From Xenopus tropicalis (lineage: Eukaryota > Chordata > Amphibia > Anura > Pipidae), in the NCBI RefSeq assembly GCF_000004195.4, contig NC_030684.2, positions 110,709,429 through 110,773,428 of the forward strand: a DNA stretch of 64,000 bases. The letters run 5' to 3'. The translations under genes were made by a program, and so were the position numbers. Below, piece after piece: positions 47,301 to 55,067 of this stretch. A model generated the notes under the pieces. It was not told the origin of the DNA, ran no database searches, and saw only the letters and a program-made list of their open reading frames with translations. Every line of letters starts with the position of its first letter. The stretch's first letter is position 1.

Positions 47301-49158
47301 CATTAATGCCAAATCCCACCAACAGTGTTTCTCCATCTAGTGGAAAGCCTTCCCATGAGAGCAGTGGCTATTATTAAACTTCATATAAATACCCCAGAAC
47401 AATATACAAACTATTTTATTTATTTTTCAGTTGTGGGGAGTGATCAAGCAAGGATACCGATGCAAAGGTAGGTGCTTTTCTAGTTAATTATACTACACAC
47501 ACATATATGTGGTATGACTATGGGGGTGTACTAGCTCCTGATATTATGTATACTGTTTGTAGCCTACTTCCATTCATTATATTGTATGCCAGCTACCCAG
47601 TAAATGAAGAGATAGGAAGCTAACCTAATCTGTTCTCTCTGTTCGACAGATTGTGGAATGAATTGCCATAAACAGTGTAAAGAACTGGTGGTATTTGAAT
47701 GTAAGAAGAGGTCGAAACTCTCGGTTGGAGAGAACAGTTCCATGTTTGACTCTGGACAGTTAGAAGTTATTCCAGCGGGAGGCAAAGGGCAAACAAATGG
47801 TGAGAAATCTTTCCTTGACTCACACCACATGCACTTTGACATTACCTAAAAGGAAGTTATATCAAAGGGCAGGGACAAAGCTGTGTTATGTAGATGCAGT
47901 GACAGAACCAGAATTGCCTTAATTTGCATCCAGGTCTAGCTAATGACAACTGGGGTCCTCATGACGCCAAGGTCTGTTGCCCCAAAATGAAGAACAACAG
48001 AACCAAAGTGTTTGCATCAAAAATAACATTGCTATGCCAAAGCCATGGCCTAATGTCTTGCCACATTTCTTGCAGACTGCTTGGGAGCAGAGGAAGGACC
48101 CTATTCCTATCCTAATGGTGATGGTGACATCCACACAGAGGTCAGTAAGGATCGGACCATTATGCTTATGGGGAGCTCAGCACAGAAGATCTCAGTACGA
48201 CTGCAGCCAGCTGTGAAACACAGAGCAACGCAGACAGAGAATGAGCCACAAAGCCTGTGCCTACAAGTTCCGTCTCCACAGCGCAGCAGGACCCCAGGCC
48301 TAACCTCCCATCTCCCTATAAGCCCCATGCCTTCCCCCTGTCCCAGTCCAGTTCCCACACGAAAGAAGGCTTATGCCAAATGGGAAAACAAGGATTCCAT
48401 CCGTAAGGCAAGAGCAGAATTGAGGGGAGGCAAAGCTGGCATACAGGAGTTGGAGAAGGTATGCTGTTGGCTTGCGATCTTGTATGAATTGAGCTTGTGT
48501 ACCTATGAACAGTTGGAGTTGTCATTCTAAGAATTTTTTCTCACTGACCCCAAAATAGGGCTGAAAAAAAGACACTTGTCCTCCTTTTATGTCTATATGA
48601 AACCTGCCTAACTGCTTAGTTGATCCAGAGGAAGGCAAAAAAAACCATATGAATCCTCTCTAATTTGTTGCAGAGGGGGAAAAAATTTCTCCATGATGCC
48701 AGTTGGACCAGTCCCTGGATAAACTTGTACTAAGAGTTATCGTCCATAACCCTCACTTGCTAAAAACATGATGTGTTTTGACCACCTTGGTCTTTTCATG
48801 GAGAATCAGGGCAGTCATCCCACCCTCACTGACCTTCAGGCTGGACTTCCAAATGTGTCTAAGAGAGCAAATAGCCTTTCTCCCCATATCTCACCCTAAC
48901 TTGACACCAGGCTGAGGCTCCCTCCTGCCACTAAGTACCTCCCCAAGTTCTAATGTAGTTCAATACTTCTTTGTCACAAGAGTGCCCTAATGTTTCTTTA
49001 TCTTCTTGTTTCTCCCGCTAAAGGAAAAGGCCTTACTAAAGGAGGAAAACACAACTCTAAAGATCCAGCTGAAGGATGCTCAGAGACGTGTTGAGACTCT
49101 GCGGGCAGAGTTAAGGAAATATGTATTGGACAGCGACGTGCATCAGACGGGATCATAA
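17289..49158 (+). CDS. rasgrp1: rasgrp1, RAS guanyl-releasing protein 1 (17 coding exons)
   Basis: Exchange factor that loads GTP onto Ras at membranes downstream of diacylglycerol and calcium, best known in T cells. The 17 exons listed below join with consistent phase into 2376 nt, giving 791 residues plus stop. Domains in order: REM about 49-172; CDC25 catalytic domain about 197-432; EF-hand loops 479-490 (D-x-D-x-D-G...E) and 506-517; C1 zinc domain 538-587 with the complete H-X12-C-X2-C-X13-C-X2-C-X4-H-X2-C-X7-C pattern; Ser/Pro-rich linker; C-terminal coiled coil from about 748. T180 aligns with human T184, reported as a PKC site, and H208 with the reported pH-sensing H212. The N-terminus MGTVGKKK resembles human MGTLGKAR. 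Paralogues fit less well: RASGRP3 is shorter and the RASGRP2 start differs. Intron 3 is AT-AC. An alternative in-frame start lies 20 codons upstream. Confidence 0.96.
17315..17831 (+). repeat. 47-bp tandem repeat starting at the exon 1 donor, 11 copies
   Basis: Eleven units of exactly 47 bp start at 17315, 17362, 17409 and so on, and a further GTATGT begins at 17832. The unit runs from GTATGTGCCTTGGGCTGCTG to the following G. The first unit starts with the true donor GTAAGT; later ones start with GTATGT. Copies differ mainly by G or T just before the GT. Because 47 is not a multiple of 3 and the unit lacks stops, long open frames appear in several frames on both strands. They are not genes. 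Confidence 0.95.
18609..18700 (+). repeat. 22-bp tandem repeat, 4 copies
   Basis: The unit GGCTTATGCTATTATACAGA plus CA is repeated at 18609, 18631, 18653 and 18675 with single-base differences, followed by a short partial copy. Confidence 0.92.
19977..20440. repeat. purine-rich block, possible retroelement fragment
   Basis: Strongly purine-rich + strand with recurring CAGG/GGACAGG/AGGAACA words, unlike its flanks. It resembles the non-coding purine-rich sequence near LTR-type elements, but I see no LTR pair or coding domain. Small open frames inside have no recognised domain. Confidence 0.3.
20505..20661. mobile_element. short palindromic MITE ('AGCAGTAACCCATAGCAACC')
   Basis: The left arm with AGCAGTAACCCATAGCAACC pairs with the right arm GGTTGCTATGGGTTACTGCT. 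The centre contains ACAGGTGACCAGTAAATGCT. Related fragments occur at 13200-13335, 43840-43945 and, more distantly, 63404-63551. Confidence 0.75.
21163..21250. mobile_element. T2-like MITE end fragment
   Basis: TTAAAGGGGATGTAAACCC at 21163 is a T2-type tip followed by AT-rich sequence. The matching right end is not seen. Confidence 0.45.
21408..21744. mobile_element. long palindromic MITE, 'GGGCTCTGGCACAC' family
   Basis: Left GGGCTCTGGCACACGGGGAG and right CTCCCCGTGTGCCAGAGCCC are perfect inverted ends, flanked by TAA on both sides (21405-21407 and 21745-21747). Almost the whole 337 bp folds back on itself. Sub-blocks CTGCCATCCCACC and GATTAGTCGCCCGCG recur in both arms. Relatives are at 24163-24245 and 53119-53414. 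Confidence 0.88.
21822..21955. repeat. inverted repeat with 'AAAATCCACTGGAGAGCC' arms
   Basis: AATCCACTGGAGAGCCAAAT at about 21828 is repeated inverted as ATTTGGCTCTCCAGTGGATT near 21924-21945. The roughly 90-bp spacer contains CCAGAGGAAGGTCCAAAACA. Probably another small transposon remnant. Confidence 0.6.
22680..22965. mobile_element. long-hairpin MITE
   Basis: Two arms of about 100 bp (about 22724-22834 and 22853-22962) are near-perfect reverse complements. They include AGCTTTCAGAACATTTTAGT against ACTAAAATGTTCTGAAAGCT, around a spacer of about 18 bp. No coding capacity. Confidence 0.85.
24163..24245. mobile_element. minimal 83-bp copy of the GGGCTCTGGCACAC MITE
   Basis: Consists only of the two terminal arms of the element at 21408-21744, fused at a short centre and flanked by TAA on both sides (24160-24162, 24246-24248). 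The result is a nearly perfect hairpin. Confidence 0.88.
24429..24532. mobile_element. T2-like MITE right-end fragment
   Basis: Contains the ACTATAGTAGTCTTTCTGA and GGTGTTACTGTTCCTTTAA blocks of the complete copies at 5146 and 30948. The left half is missing. Confidence 0.7.
24554..24773. mobile_element. MITE with 'CCCATGGGACATTAGCC' end
   Basis: Shares GCAAGTTCCAGAGACAAGTC, TCTCTACATAGAGAAGATTA and the CCCATGGGACATTAGCCTAA end with the host element at 53075-53612. Its left terminus is degenerate. It abuts the next element directly. Confidence 0.65.
24770..25426. mobile_element. MITE with 'TAAAGGTGGCCATACACG' ends
   Basis: TAAAGGTGGCCATACACGAG at the left pairs with ATATGGCCACCTTTA at the right. 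The interior has CGATCGTTTGACGATCGG-type palindromes. It is the longer relative of 2874-3129. Confidence 0.75.
25430..25700 (-). mobile_element. dispersed frog repeat fragment
   Basis: The reverse complement shares blocks (GGGCTAGCCATAT, TTTCCCAGGTGCC, CATGTGACCTGTGCTCTGAT, CCGATCAGCAGAAC-like) with 36260-36620, which is in the opposite orientation. Probably the interior of a T2-like element. Confidence 0.55.
26636..26817 (+). CDS. rasgrp1: rasgrp1 coding exon 2
   Basis: Acceptor TCATCCTCAG, donor GTAAGT at 26818. Encodes residues 9-69, including [16 protein letters not shown], the start of the REM domain and very close to the mammalian [16 protein letters not shown]. The segment between residues 9 and 45 is less conserved. 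Confidence 0.95.
27828..28326. mobile_element. MITE with 'GGGGCTCATTTGAAAACTTT' ends
   Basis: Left GGGGCTCATTTGAAAACTTT plus ACACAGC pairs with right GCTGTGCAAAGTTTGTAAAT plus GAACCCC. About 500 bp of non-coding sequence with many GTGCACAAT-type words lies between. Confidence 0.7.
28979..29092 (+). repeat. dispersed repeat, copy 1 of 2
   Basis: Shares ATAGACAATCACTATTTAGT, GGGGGGCTGTTTGGGCCTCT and ATACCAGGGCTTATTTTGAA-type blocks in the same order and orientation with 61298-61412. Family unknown. Confidence 0.65.
29573..29880. mobile_element. hAT-type MITE with perfect 8-bp target duplication
   Basis: The ends CAGGGATCCCCAACC and GGTTGGGGATCACTG are inverted repeats. The 8-bp GTATAATT is duplicated exactly at 29565-29572 and 29881-29888. 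Both features define hAT-class elements. The 308-bp interior has no transposase, and short open frames in it are incidental. It sits in rasgrp1 intron 2. Confidence 0.92.
30948..31361. mobile_element. T2/Kolobok-like MITE, second complete copy
   Basis: TTAAAGGAACAGTAAC to GTTACTGTTCCTTTAA, almost identical over its whole length to 5146-5560 with a handful of substitutions and small indels. Followed directly by another T2-type tip (AAGGGGGTTGTTTATC). Confidence 0.88.
31739..32200. mobile_element. large palindromic T2-like MITE
   Basis: Left TTAAAGGAACAGCTCAGTGT and right ACACTGAACTGTTCCTTTGA are inverted ends. Inner arms of about 140 bp (CTCTAAGCTTTTAGGAATCA against TGATTCCTAAAAGCTTAGAG) are nearly perfect complements, around a loop of about 40 bp near 31920-31965. 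Confidence 0.85.
34578..34683 (+). CDS. rasgrp1: rasgrp1 coding exon 3
   Basis: Acceptor AATTTCCAG. Encodes residues 70-104 plus two bases (REM domain: [20 protein letters not shown]). It ends ...AGGACACT, directly before the U12-type donor ATATCCTTT. The ordinary GT donors nearby would not join exon 4 in frame with the family sequence. Confidence 0.93.
35276..35770. mobile_element. hAT-like MITE with 8-bp target duplication
   Basis: TAGAGATGTAGCGAAC and GTTCGCTACATCACTA are inverted ends, with TTGTTCTA duplicated at 35268-35275 and 35771-35778. The arms are rich in TTCGCG and GCGAAC words, and the core has T-runs. It lies inside the AT-AC intron. No transposase. Confidence 0.9.
36260..36620 (+). 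mobile_element. dispersed frog repeat
   Basis: Contains GGGGCTAGCCATATACCTAG, GTCATGTGACCTGTGCTCTG and GCCGATCAGCAGAACAATGA. It shares blocks with the inverted copy at 25430-25700. Termini not defined. Confidence 0.55.
38107..38169 (+). CDS. rasgrp1: rasgrp1 coding exon 4
   Basis: Begins after the AC of the U12 intron and ends at donor GTGAGT (38170). Encodes residues 105-125 plus two bases ([20 protein letters not shown]), part of the REM domain. Confidence 0.93.
38411..38542 (+). CDS. rasgrp1: rasgrp1 coding exon 5
   Basis: Acceptor CTGCTAATAG, donor GTGAGT at 38543. Encodes residues 126-169 ([18 protein letters not shown]...LIDTAQ), completing most of the REM domain. Confidence 0.95.
38635..38788 (+). 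CDS. rasgrp1: rasgrp1 coding exon 6
   Basis: Acceptor TTACTTTCAG, donor GTGAGT at 38789. Encodes residues 170-221: the [11 protein letters not shown] linker with T180, then [14 protein letters not shown] and EHLTYLEF (H208), the beginning of the CDC25 domain. Confidence 0.96.
39961..40492. mobile_element. MITE with 'TATATACTCGAGTATAAGC' ends
   Basis: TACAGTATATACTCGAGTAT and GGCTTATACTCGAATATATA plus CAGTA are inverted ends. Sub-terminal repeats AGTATAAGCC(T/G)AGGGTG occur in both halves. It lies in intron 6 and ends only 66 bp before exon 7. Confidence 0.88.
40559..40732 (+). CDS. rasgrp1: rasgrp1 coding exon 7
   Basis: Acceptor TCTGGCCCTCAG, donor GTAAGG at 40733. Encodes residues 222-279 of the CDC25 domain, including [20 protein letters not shown] and [13 protein letters not shown], nearly identical to the mammalian protein. 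Confidence 0.97.
40856..40972 (+). CDS. rasgrp1: rasgrp1 coding exon 8
   Basis: Acceptor TTTAATACAG, donor GTAATT at 40973. Encodes residues 280-318 ([30 protein letters not shown]), the core Ras-contacting part of the CDC25 domain. Confidence 0.96.
41270..41545 (+). CDS. rasgrp1: rasgrp1 coding exon 9
   Basis: Acceptor GTTCTTTCAG, donor GTAAGT at 41546. Encodes residues 319-410 ([32 protein letters not shown]), the CDC25 helical hairpin region. Confidence 0.97.
41696..42130. mobile_element. T2-like MITE in intron 9
   Basis: TTAAAGGGGTGTTCACCTTT at 41696 is a T2-type tip. CTACAGACCAGGATCAGTGC at about 41802 is matched inverted near 42045-42070 (GCAGCGCTGATCCTGTTCTG), showing palindromic arms. 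The right terminus is approximate. Confidence 0.65.
42738..42818 (+). CDS. rasgrp1: rasgrp1 coding exon 10
   Basis: Acceptor CTTTTTGCAG, donor GTAGGA at 42819. Encodes residues 411-437 ([20 protein letters not shown]), the end of the CDC25 domain. It differs from human at one position in 27. Confidence 0.96.
42819..45548. other. rasgrp1 intron 10
   Basis: About 2.7 kb. Holds the MITE at 44808-45071 and, at 43840-43945, a fragment related to 20505-20661. No further exon recognised. Confidence 0.7.
44808..45071. mobile_element. MITE with 'TAGGGGGCCATTTACTAA' ends
   Basis: Left TAGGGGGCCATTTACTAA pairs with right TTAGTAAATCTGCCCCTA. The AT-rich interior has matching TTCAAATTT and AAATTTTAAAA arms. 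Similar ends to 8998-9185. Confidence 0.75.
45549..45653 (+). CDS. rasgrp1: rasgrp1 coding exon 11
   Basis: Acceptor CCCCATACAG, donor GTAAGT at 45654. Encodes residues 438-472, the linker between catalytic and EF-hand modules ([20 protein letters not shown]). Confidence 0.95.
45793..45902 (+). CDS. rasgrp1: rasgrp1 coding exon 12
   Basis: Acceptor TTTGTTTAG, donor GTAAGC at 45903. Encodes residues 473-508 plus two bases. It contains the first EF-hand loop [12 protein letters not shown] (479-490), with all usual calcium ligand positions filled. Confidence 0.96.
46757..46901 (+). CDS. rasgrp1: rasgrp1 coding exon 13
   Basis: Acceptor TTCTCTACAG, donor GTGAGT at 46902. Encodes residues 509-557: the rest of the second EF-hand ([14 protein letters not shown]) and the first half of the C1 domain with H538, C551 and C554. 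Confidence 0.96.
47431..47467 (+). CDS. rasgrp1: rasgrp1 coding exon 14
   Basis: Tiny 37-nt exon with acceptor TATTTTTCAG and donor GTAGGT at 47468. Encodes residues 558-569 ([12 protein letters not shown]), the C1 segment with C568 that shapes the diacylglycerol-binding loops. Confidence 0.95.
47650..47799 (+). CDS. rasgrp1: rasgrp1 coding exon 15
   Basis: Acceptor CTGTTCGACAG, donor GTGAGA at 47800. Encodes residues 570-619: the end of the C1 domain ([20 protein letters not shown], with C571, H576, C579, C587) and the start of a less conserved linker. Confidence 0.95.
48076..48458 (+). CDS. rasgrp1: rasgrp1 coding exon 16
   Basis: Acceptor ATTTCTTGCAG, donor GTATGC at 48459. Encodes residues 620-747: [20 protein letters not shown] and [11 protein letters not shown] are conserved with mammals, and a Ser/Pro-rich part ([20 protein letters not shown]) precedes the [12 protein letters not shown] segment. 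Confidence 0.94.
49024..49158 (+). CDS. rasgrp1: rasgrp1 coding exon 17 (last)
   Basis: Acceptor CCGCTAAAG, stop TAA at 49156. Encodes residues 748-791, a charged heptad-like helix ([20 protein letters not shown]) that fits the C-terminal coiled coil used for dimerisation. The last residues, SDVHQTGS, diverge from mammals. Confidence 0.93.
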   Translation, partial: EKALLKEENTTLKIQLKDAQRRVETLRAELRKYVLDSDVHQTGS

Positions 49159-51180
49159 AGGCAAAAACCTAACAGAACTGATGCCAAGGATCATCAACCT
49201 GATGCCTAATAGCCATTCCCTCACCAATGAGCAGCGGATAACAAGCATACGTAGTGTGACCCAATGATGTGTTTGTGCATCTTGTTCACAGTTTGGTAGA
49301 GATAGATTCAAAGTATTCGCTCTCCGTCCCTGCTTTGTTGCGTGTAGATACATAAGGGAGGGGGTCAGGTCCATGCTCGTTATGTGGCATGTCGTTTGTA
49401 GAATAACCAGGTAACAGAACTAGATATAAGCAGGTGCTTGTCAGTTGAGGTTTTCCTTCCTTCTGCTGGGTTTCTTGGCTTGTAGAATGAGCCATACCCC
49501 AGCCTGCATATTGCATCTGCATGATCATGTTACTTATAATCTTGCAAGGTCACCTCCCTCAAACTGTAGGCTGGCTGGATATGCTGAGTAAGAGACCAGG
49601 TAAAGAAGTGTTCCTCAACTGGCCTGTGCCATGGGCATCAGTGTGCTTCCTCAGGCATCATATGTGGCTCCCTTACCTCGATTGGAGAGGGCACGCTAAT
49701 GAAAGGTGGTACCATGCACCCTGCAGGGCTTTTGCATCACATTAAAGGCACACCTGCATGCAGTATATTTCTACTGTGAAACTGACAGTGAAACAAAGAT
49801 GGCAGTGTTCCACTAAACTGACTTTATAGCAAGATTATGGAAGTTCTCGGTGAGGATATAAGTATTCAATGACACAATCAGATTCTCCATCAGGATGGGT
49901 TTATGAGTTGTTAGTTCAGAGAGTGCTATCGGAGTACTGCAGCTCGTTTAAGATGCCCCAGGAAAGGAGGAGCTGGCATCTATGTACATAACGTGCATCA
50001 TCTCAATGTGTGTCTTCGGTAAGGAACGTCTTCTAAACAGAGTTCCGTTCTCTAAGCAAACATTCCGTTACTATATTTAAATGCTTCTTAGAACATAACC
50101 ACTGCTTCATGGGAAGAATTTCCGTTAGAGAAGTAGGTAAGAGTCAACAGTGACAGTTATTGTTTTTGCCTGTGGCCAGGAAGCCATGCTTTACTGTCAG
50201 CTGCTATCTGGGCCATTGTAGCCGGCCTTCCCCGACACCCCCATCTTTTGCTTTTCCACTAGTGCTGTGGGTGGAAAGGATTCTCTTACTAGCAAATGGT
50301 GTAACACAATAAGAGCTAAACATCTTGTCTGAGACAGGATGGTTGTTGCCGATAGATATATTTACTGTCTGGGGCCCAGTCATAGTAAAGGAAATGGTTT
50401 CGCTTTGCAATCTGAACAGGAAACCATGCAACTACATTTCAAGCTGCCAAGGGATGGGCACATGCAATTGATTTGCAAGGGTTAAGTTAGATTTTGGAGA
50501 TGTGCCCTTCTATTCCATTCACCTTCATATATTTCCAATCCATATCTGGTAAGGGATCCAGAACCAATAAGCATTTGTAAGGCAGTTGGACCCAGTGAAG
50601 GGACACAAAGATGGGGCACCCCAGATTCAGGGATACAGATATTTACTTTTATAGGGCAGCTCTCCCTATGGACTGGTTGCTGTACAATTGTTTCTTGGGC
50701 ATTAGTTCTCATGTAATTAGCACAATACCCAGGAAGCATTAGGGTTCTTTCTTTTACACCTTGATCACATGATGACTCTGCTTCTTTTGATATATATTGA
50801 ATGTTTGAGAGGTCAATTTAGCTGCCTCTTGCCTGATAATCGGGTTTTAAAGGTCAACTTTATTTTTTCTTCTTTTCCATTTATCACATGAACCAGGGTC
50901 TGTATTTCCCAGAATGACGACTCTTAAGCAGTTTCGATATCAGTATCAAGTTAATCTCATGCTGAAACCTCAGCAATGTACAATGTGTACAGTTTTATAT
51001 GTGTGAAGCCTGTAGTACTTGTCTGATATTTATATGAACTGAACTGTAGATGAACAGTATTGCTGTATGTCCTAGATCTCGGCGAGACTCTAACCTCTAT
51101 GTTATTGTTCAGACAAACGTGTGTATTTTTTTTGTGGGGGAGGGGAGGGAAGAAAGTAATAAATATTCACCAAATGTGGT
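49159..51180 (+). other. rasgrp1: rasgrp1 3' UTR
   Basis: About 2 kb between the stop codon and the poly(A) signal, largely free of the MITEs seen elsewhere, consistent with a long 3' UTR. Short open frames here have no family resemblance. Confidence 0.75.
51158..51163 (+). terminator. rasgrp1: rasgrp1 poly(A) signal AATAAA
   Basis: AATAAA is followed within about 20 nt by a GT/T-rich tract (TGTGGTTTTTGTTTATG), the usual layout of a cleavage and polyadenylation site. I noticed no other AATAAA between the stop codon and here. Confidence 0.75.
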
Positions 51181-51919
51181 TTTTGTTTATGAATTGGCAT
51201 GAGAGTGCCTGTAGGGCAGTGGTGTTTGGCTTCGTTTGAGCCTTTCGTGAAGGCCCCTCCCTAAGCCCATATCAATGTTACAATCATACGTGTATGTATT
51301 CCTAACAATATCTAGCACATCAAGGAGGTATTGCCCCAGTTGACATTCATGATGGGCTCCAAAAGTATCTAAGACAAAAAAAAAAGGTGCTTTCACAAAC
51401 TGACCAAAGTAGCTTTAAGTCTAAATCTGCCCCACAGTTTGGGAACCACTGCTGTAAGGGAAAGATACATTTAGGGATAACATAAAACCATCAGTTAACT
51501 GAACTCTGACTTTTACTTGGTTTTTAACATGGGATCTAACTATGGAATACACCAAACTGCAACACAGTATTGTTTTTATGAGCACATCTTCTACATAAAT
51601 AAGTTATGTGGCCACAAGGTTCTGAACTGGCTCCCTTTATTAATAGGGAAGCGCCTTAAAGGCTATTTCATTGCAACTGTTGCCAACATAATGGGTACTA
51701 TAGTAGGAAAGGGTTACCCAGCTGGGCTGTTGTTACCACATAGCCCAGGACGGGTTCTTAGCCAAGTTCATTACGGTTTATTGGCTGAAACATGGATGGT
51801 ACAAGATCCTCAGTGCCCTCAGTATCTCAGAATTACAATTTGCAATCATACTACACAGTACAGAGCCTTCCAAGGTATTCTCCACTGCCCAGAGCCTAAA
51901 CACAAAGGCTAGGAGGAAG

Positions 51920-52020
51920 TTTAAAGAAACAGCAACACCCAAAAAATTATTAAGTTAATTAAAATACTGAACTAAATCATAATTTGCATATGGAAATTAG
52001 GGTATGGAAGGGTTAAATAG
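51920..52020. mobile_element. T2-like MITE fragment
   Basis: AAAGAAACAGCAACACCCAA followed by AAAATTATTAAGTTAATTAAAATA resembles the left end of T2-type copies, with mutated tip and no right end. Confidence 0.5.
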
Positions 52021-52090
52021 GAGCATTTAACACACAGAGAGACCATTATCAGTAAACGATCAGCTTTGCCAATTTTTGTAGTCATGACAA

Positions 52091-52399
52091 GTAGCTGCTA
52101 CTAGTAGCTCTGTGTATCGTAGCCCTAAGAGTAAGTACCCACAGAGCGGTTCTGCCGCCCGCAATAGATCCTGGATTCGGCGTATCCGCTCTGAAATGGC
52201 TTTGCTTCGATTCGGAAACTTTACGTCACACAATATGGGAGCGATGAGAATGGCTTTTCACTTGAGACTATTACTGTTGCTGGTGGAAAGCCATTTTGGT
52301 AGTCATTGCCAATTTTTTTTAGACTCTTATTGTTGCTGGTGGAAAGCCATTTTGGCGTTTAGTAGCAGGTACAAACTAGCTGCTACTAGTAGCTCCTTG
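52091..52399. mobile_element. inverted-repeat element with 'GCTGCTACTAGTAGCTC' ends
   Basis: AGCTGCTACTAGTAGCTC occurs near both boundaries and is itself a palindrome. Inside, TTGCTGGTGGAAAGCCATTT is directly duplicated at about 52278 and 52333. Confidence 0.55.
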
Positions 52400-52464
52400 T
52401 GTCTTTACCCTTAGGGTAATGTCCCACAGAGAGATGAGTTGCCCATGGGAGATCTCTGCTACTG

Positions 52465-52616
52465 CAGCTTGAATGGCTGCCCCCCTGTCTACAGAGCAGC
52501 CTATTTATATAAATAGTAGCCTTTCTCAAGCAAACACACAGCTTTTACCAGGGCAATAGCACAATATATTTTAATTAAAGGCATTTCAGTTTCGGTTGAT
52601 GTTACTGTTCCTTTAA
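52465..52616. mobile_element. T2-like MITE right-half fragment
   Basis: GCAGCTTGAATGGCTGCCCC to GTTACTGTTCCTTTAA matches the right half of 5146-5560. It is preceded at 52413-52464 by a piece resembling the TAATGTCCCACAGAGAGAT family, so two families are joined here. Confidence 0.65.
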
Positions 52617-53074
52617 CCTTCTCCTTAGGTAAGCCTGTGTTTAGCTCCTTGAGCAAAAAGGATGTAACACTGATACAGGCACCTGGAAACTACGGAGGTG
52701 GAATTCACTCACCAATTATTTTTGCACCAGGCAAAATCCCACTGCAACTGGTCTTTATATATTGGTCATATTGATTGAAGCCTCCATCCTCTTTGCCAGC
52801 CCAATAATGAAACTACTACCATTGTATAGCAATGAAGCCCTAGCTTTAATCCAAATAAATATTTACCAAAAAAAAATGGAAACTTGCTTTAAGTTAAAAT
52901 TTAACCTTTATTCAGTTCATTAAAATGTCTCTACATTCAACTAAAATATCCAGCCACCCAGTATAGACTTGTTTATACATCCCAATTCCAGCCCTTGTGT
53001 CTCTCCAACAACATACAAACTTACAATGCCCTCAAAGCACCGGCTTGTTTATGTGTAATAAGCACGATTGGTAT

Positions 53075-53612
53075 TTAGAGCTAATGTCCCACGGAGAGAT
53101 TAGTCGCTGCGAGTTTAAGGGCCTTGGCAGACGGGAAGATTAGTTGCCACACGACAAATCTCCCTTGTCACAGGCGACTAATCTCCCTGTTATGCCATCC
53201 CACCGGCTAGAATGTAAATCGCTGGTGGGATGGCATACACGGTGCCGAAATCGGTCACGGCAACTTTGCAGATTTCAGGGAAAACGCGGTGCTGCGTATG
53301 CCATCCCACCTGCGATTTACATTCTAGCTGGTGGGATGGCATTTCGGGGAGATTAGTCGCCCACAACAAGGGAGATTTGTCGCTGGCAACTAATCTCCCT
53401 GTCTGTCAGGGCCCTTAAAAAGCAAGTTCCAGCGACAAGTCACTCATTTTGTCTCTACATAGAGAAGATTATAAATCGCCAGTACCTAAACCAACAATAC
53501 GAACCCACTGAGCAGTCAATTTCCTTGTTAGGAAAAGACGAGAGACTTGTCATTGGAACTTGCTTTTTAATAATTGCAGCGACTAAATCTCCCCATGGGA
53601 TATTAGCCTAAA
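53075..53612. mobile_element. host MITE interrupted by a younger element
   Basis: Left GCTAATGTCCCACGGAGAGA and right CTCCCCATGGGATATTAGCC are inverted ends. The interior GCAAGTTCCAGCGACAAGTC and TCTCTACATAGAGAAGATTA is shared with 24554-24773. A second element is inserted at 53119-53414. Confidence 0.8.
53119..53414. mobile_element. nested MITE of the GGGCC(T)TGGCA family
   Basis: GGGCCTTGGCAGACGGGAAG and CTCCCTGTCTGTCAGGGCCC are inverted ends, flanked by TTAA at 53115-53118 and 53415-53418. Internal CATCCCACC arms match 21408-21744 in layout. Being inside another element, it inserted later. Confidence 0.85.
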
Positions 53613-54172
53613 ACTGTTGGTTGCCCCTTCAATCAATCTATGGGATCCTAGCGCATCCAGGGATTATTGCCTATTCTCACTGAGCCTAGCACCGTTACTT
53701 CAGCATGACTGTGTTAATGGTAACTTTAGGGCAAAAAATGATAAGAAAAGAGATTCCTGACCCTAATGGCCCCTTGGAGCTGCTAGGTGCCTGCTTTGCT
53801 GCATTTCAGCTTATCCCAGGGGGGTGAAAGTACCACCTGGAGATGAGCAATAAAATTTAAAATAGCGCCTAGCATTTGGCTTTAGCTTTATCAAAACGTA
53901 TCTTTTAACATAAATATTTGTTTCTAATGGGGCTACAGCTAATCACTGCATGGATACCAGTGCCAACATGGAACAATCGCTCATGTTCATTCCCCCTATG
54001 AATTGTCAGTCCCAAAAAGGCTAATTCTGATGATACAAAGTAAATAGATACTTAATAACCCATATAGACAACTGTGAAAGTGCACCCCAAGTGTGACACA
54101 AACTGTTGAACACAATAGTGCACAGCACAGAATATTTGTATGCACAACATTACAACGATTCACTCTGCTGCA

Positions 54173-54516
54173 TTGAAAGGAACAGTATCACCATTTTTTT
54201 TAATACATACTTATTTCCCCCCAAAACAGCTATAGTGATAGGTAAGACTTACTTCTCCTTGGATTTTTTTTGTAAATCTTCAGCTTAAATTTGACTTGCA
54301 AAGTGCCCCATAGGAAAAAGGCGAAAAGGTGACAGCAGCTTGAATTCCTCTGTGAGCTGAACACAAGTCAGCTTCTCAATGATGGCCTAGGGCACTTTGC
54401 AAGGCAAATTCAAGCTGAAGATTTAAAAAAAATCCAAAGGGGAAGCGTTACCTATCATTATAGCTGTTTTCAGGGGATTTAAGGACTAAAAAAAATTTGG
54501 TGTTACTGTTCTTTAA
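54173..54516. mobile_element. palindromic T2-like MITE
   Basis: TTGAAAGGAACAGTATCACC (one change from TTAAAGG) and GGTGTTACTGTTCTTTAA are inverted ends. The arms AACAGCTATAGTGATAGGTA and TACCTATCATTATAGCTGTT pair, as do AAATCTTCAGCTT and AAGCTGAAGATTT. Confidence 0.8.
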
Positions 54517-55067
54517 AGCTACTTGTTGCGGCTACAGAAGAGACAATACTGATCACTGTCTCTACGTGTGTTTTAGGAGAGACAGTGGTCAGTATTGGTC
54601 TATAGCAGGGTATTTTCTGGGCGCAACATGTAGCAGCGTGCGTCATAGCCCCAATAATAGTGAATGTAGAAATCAATACCTACACAGTCGCCAACACAGG
54701 GAAGCAGAACACAGATAAACAAAAATACTGATATACACCTTTGTGAGGTATCTGAACTAATGGGAGGTCATTGATTAAAATCCATAAGATAGAATAAATA
54801 CATAGCACACGGAATCCATACATATACAGGTGTAAGCATATGAACTGTATGGGGAAACACGTATGTTAGTTAATGTGTATCCACAGCAATAATACTGCAC
54901 CCATAATCTCCATAAATACACTGAATGTCCCTCATATACACCAAGCCTGTGCTAAAGGGAATAATACACATTTCCTAAACTACACAATCACGTACAAATG
55001 TAAGGGGGTACTGTTGTCCCATATTTACCCTCTTTTTCACAATTCCATTTTATTGCTATATGCAAGA

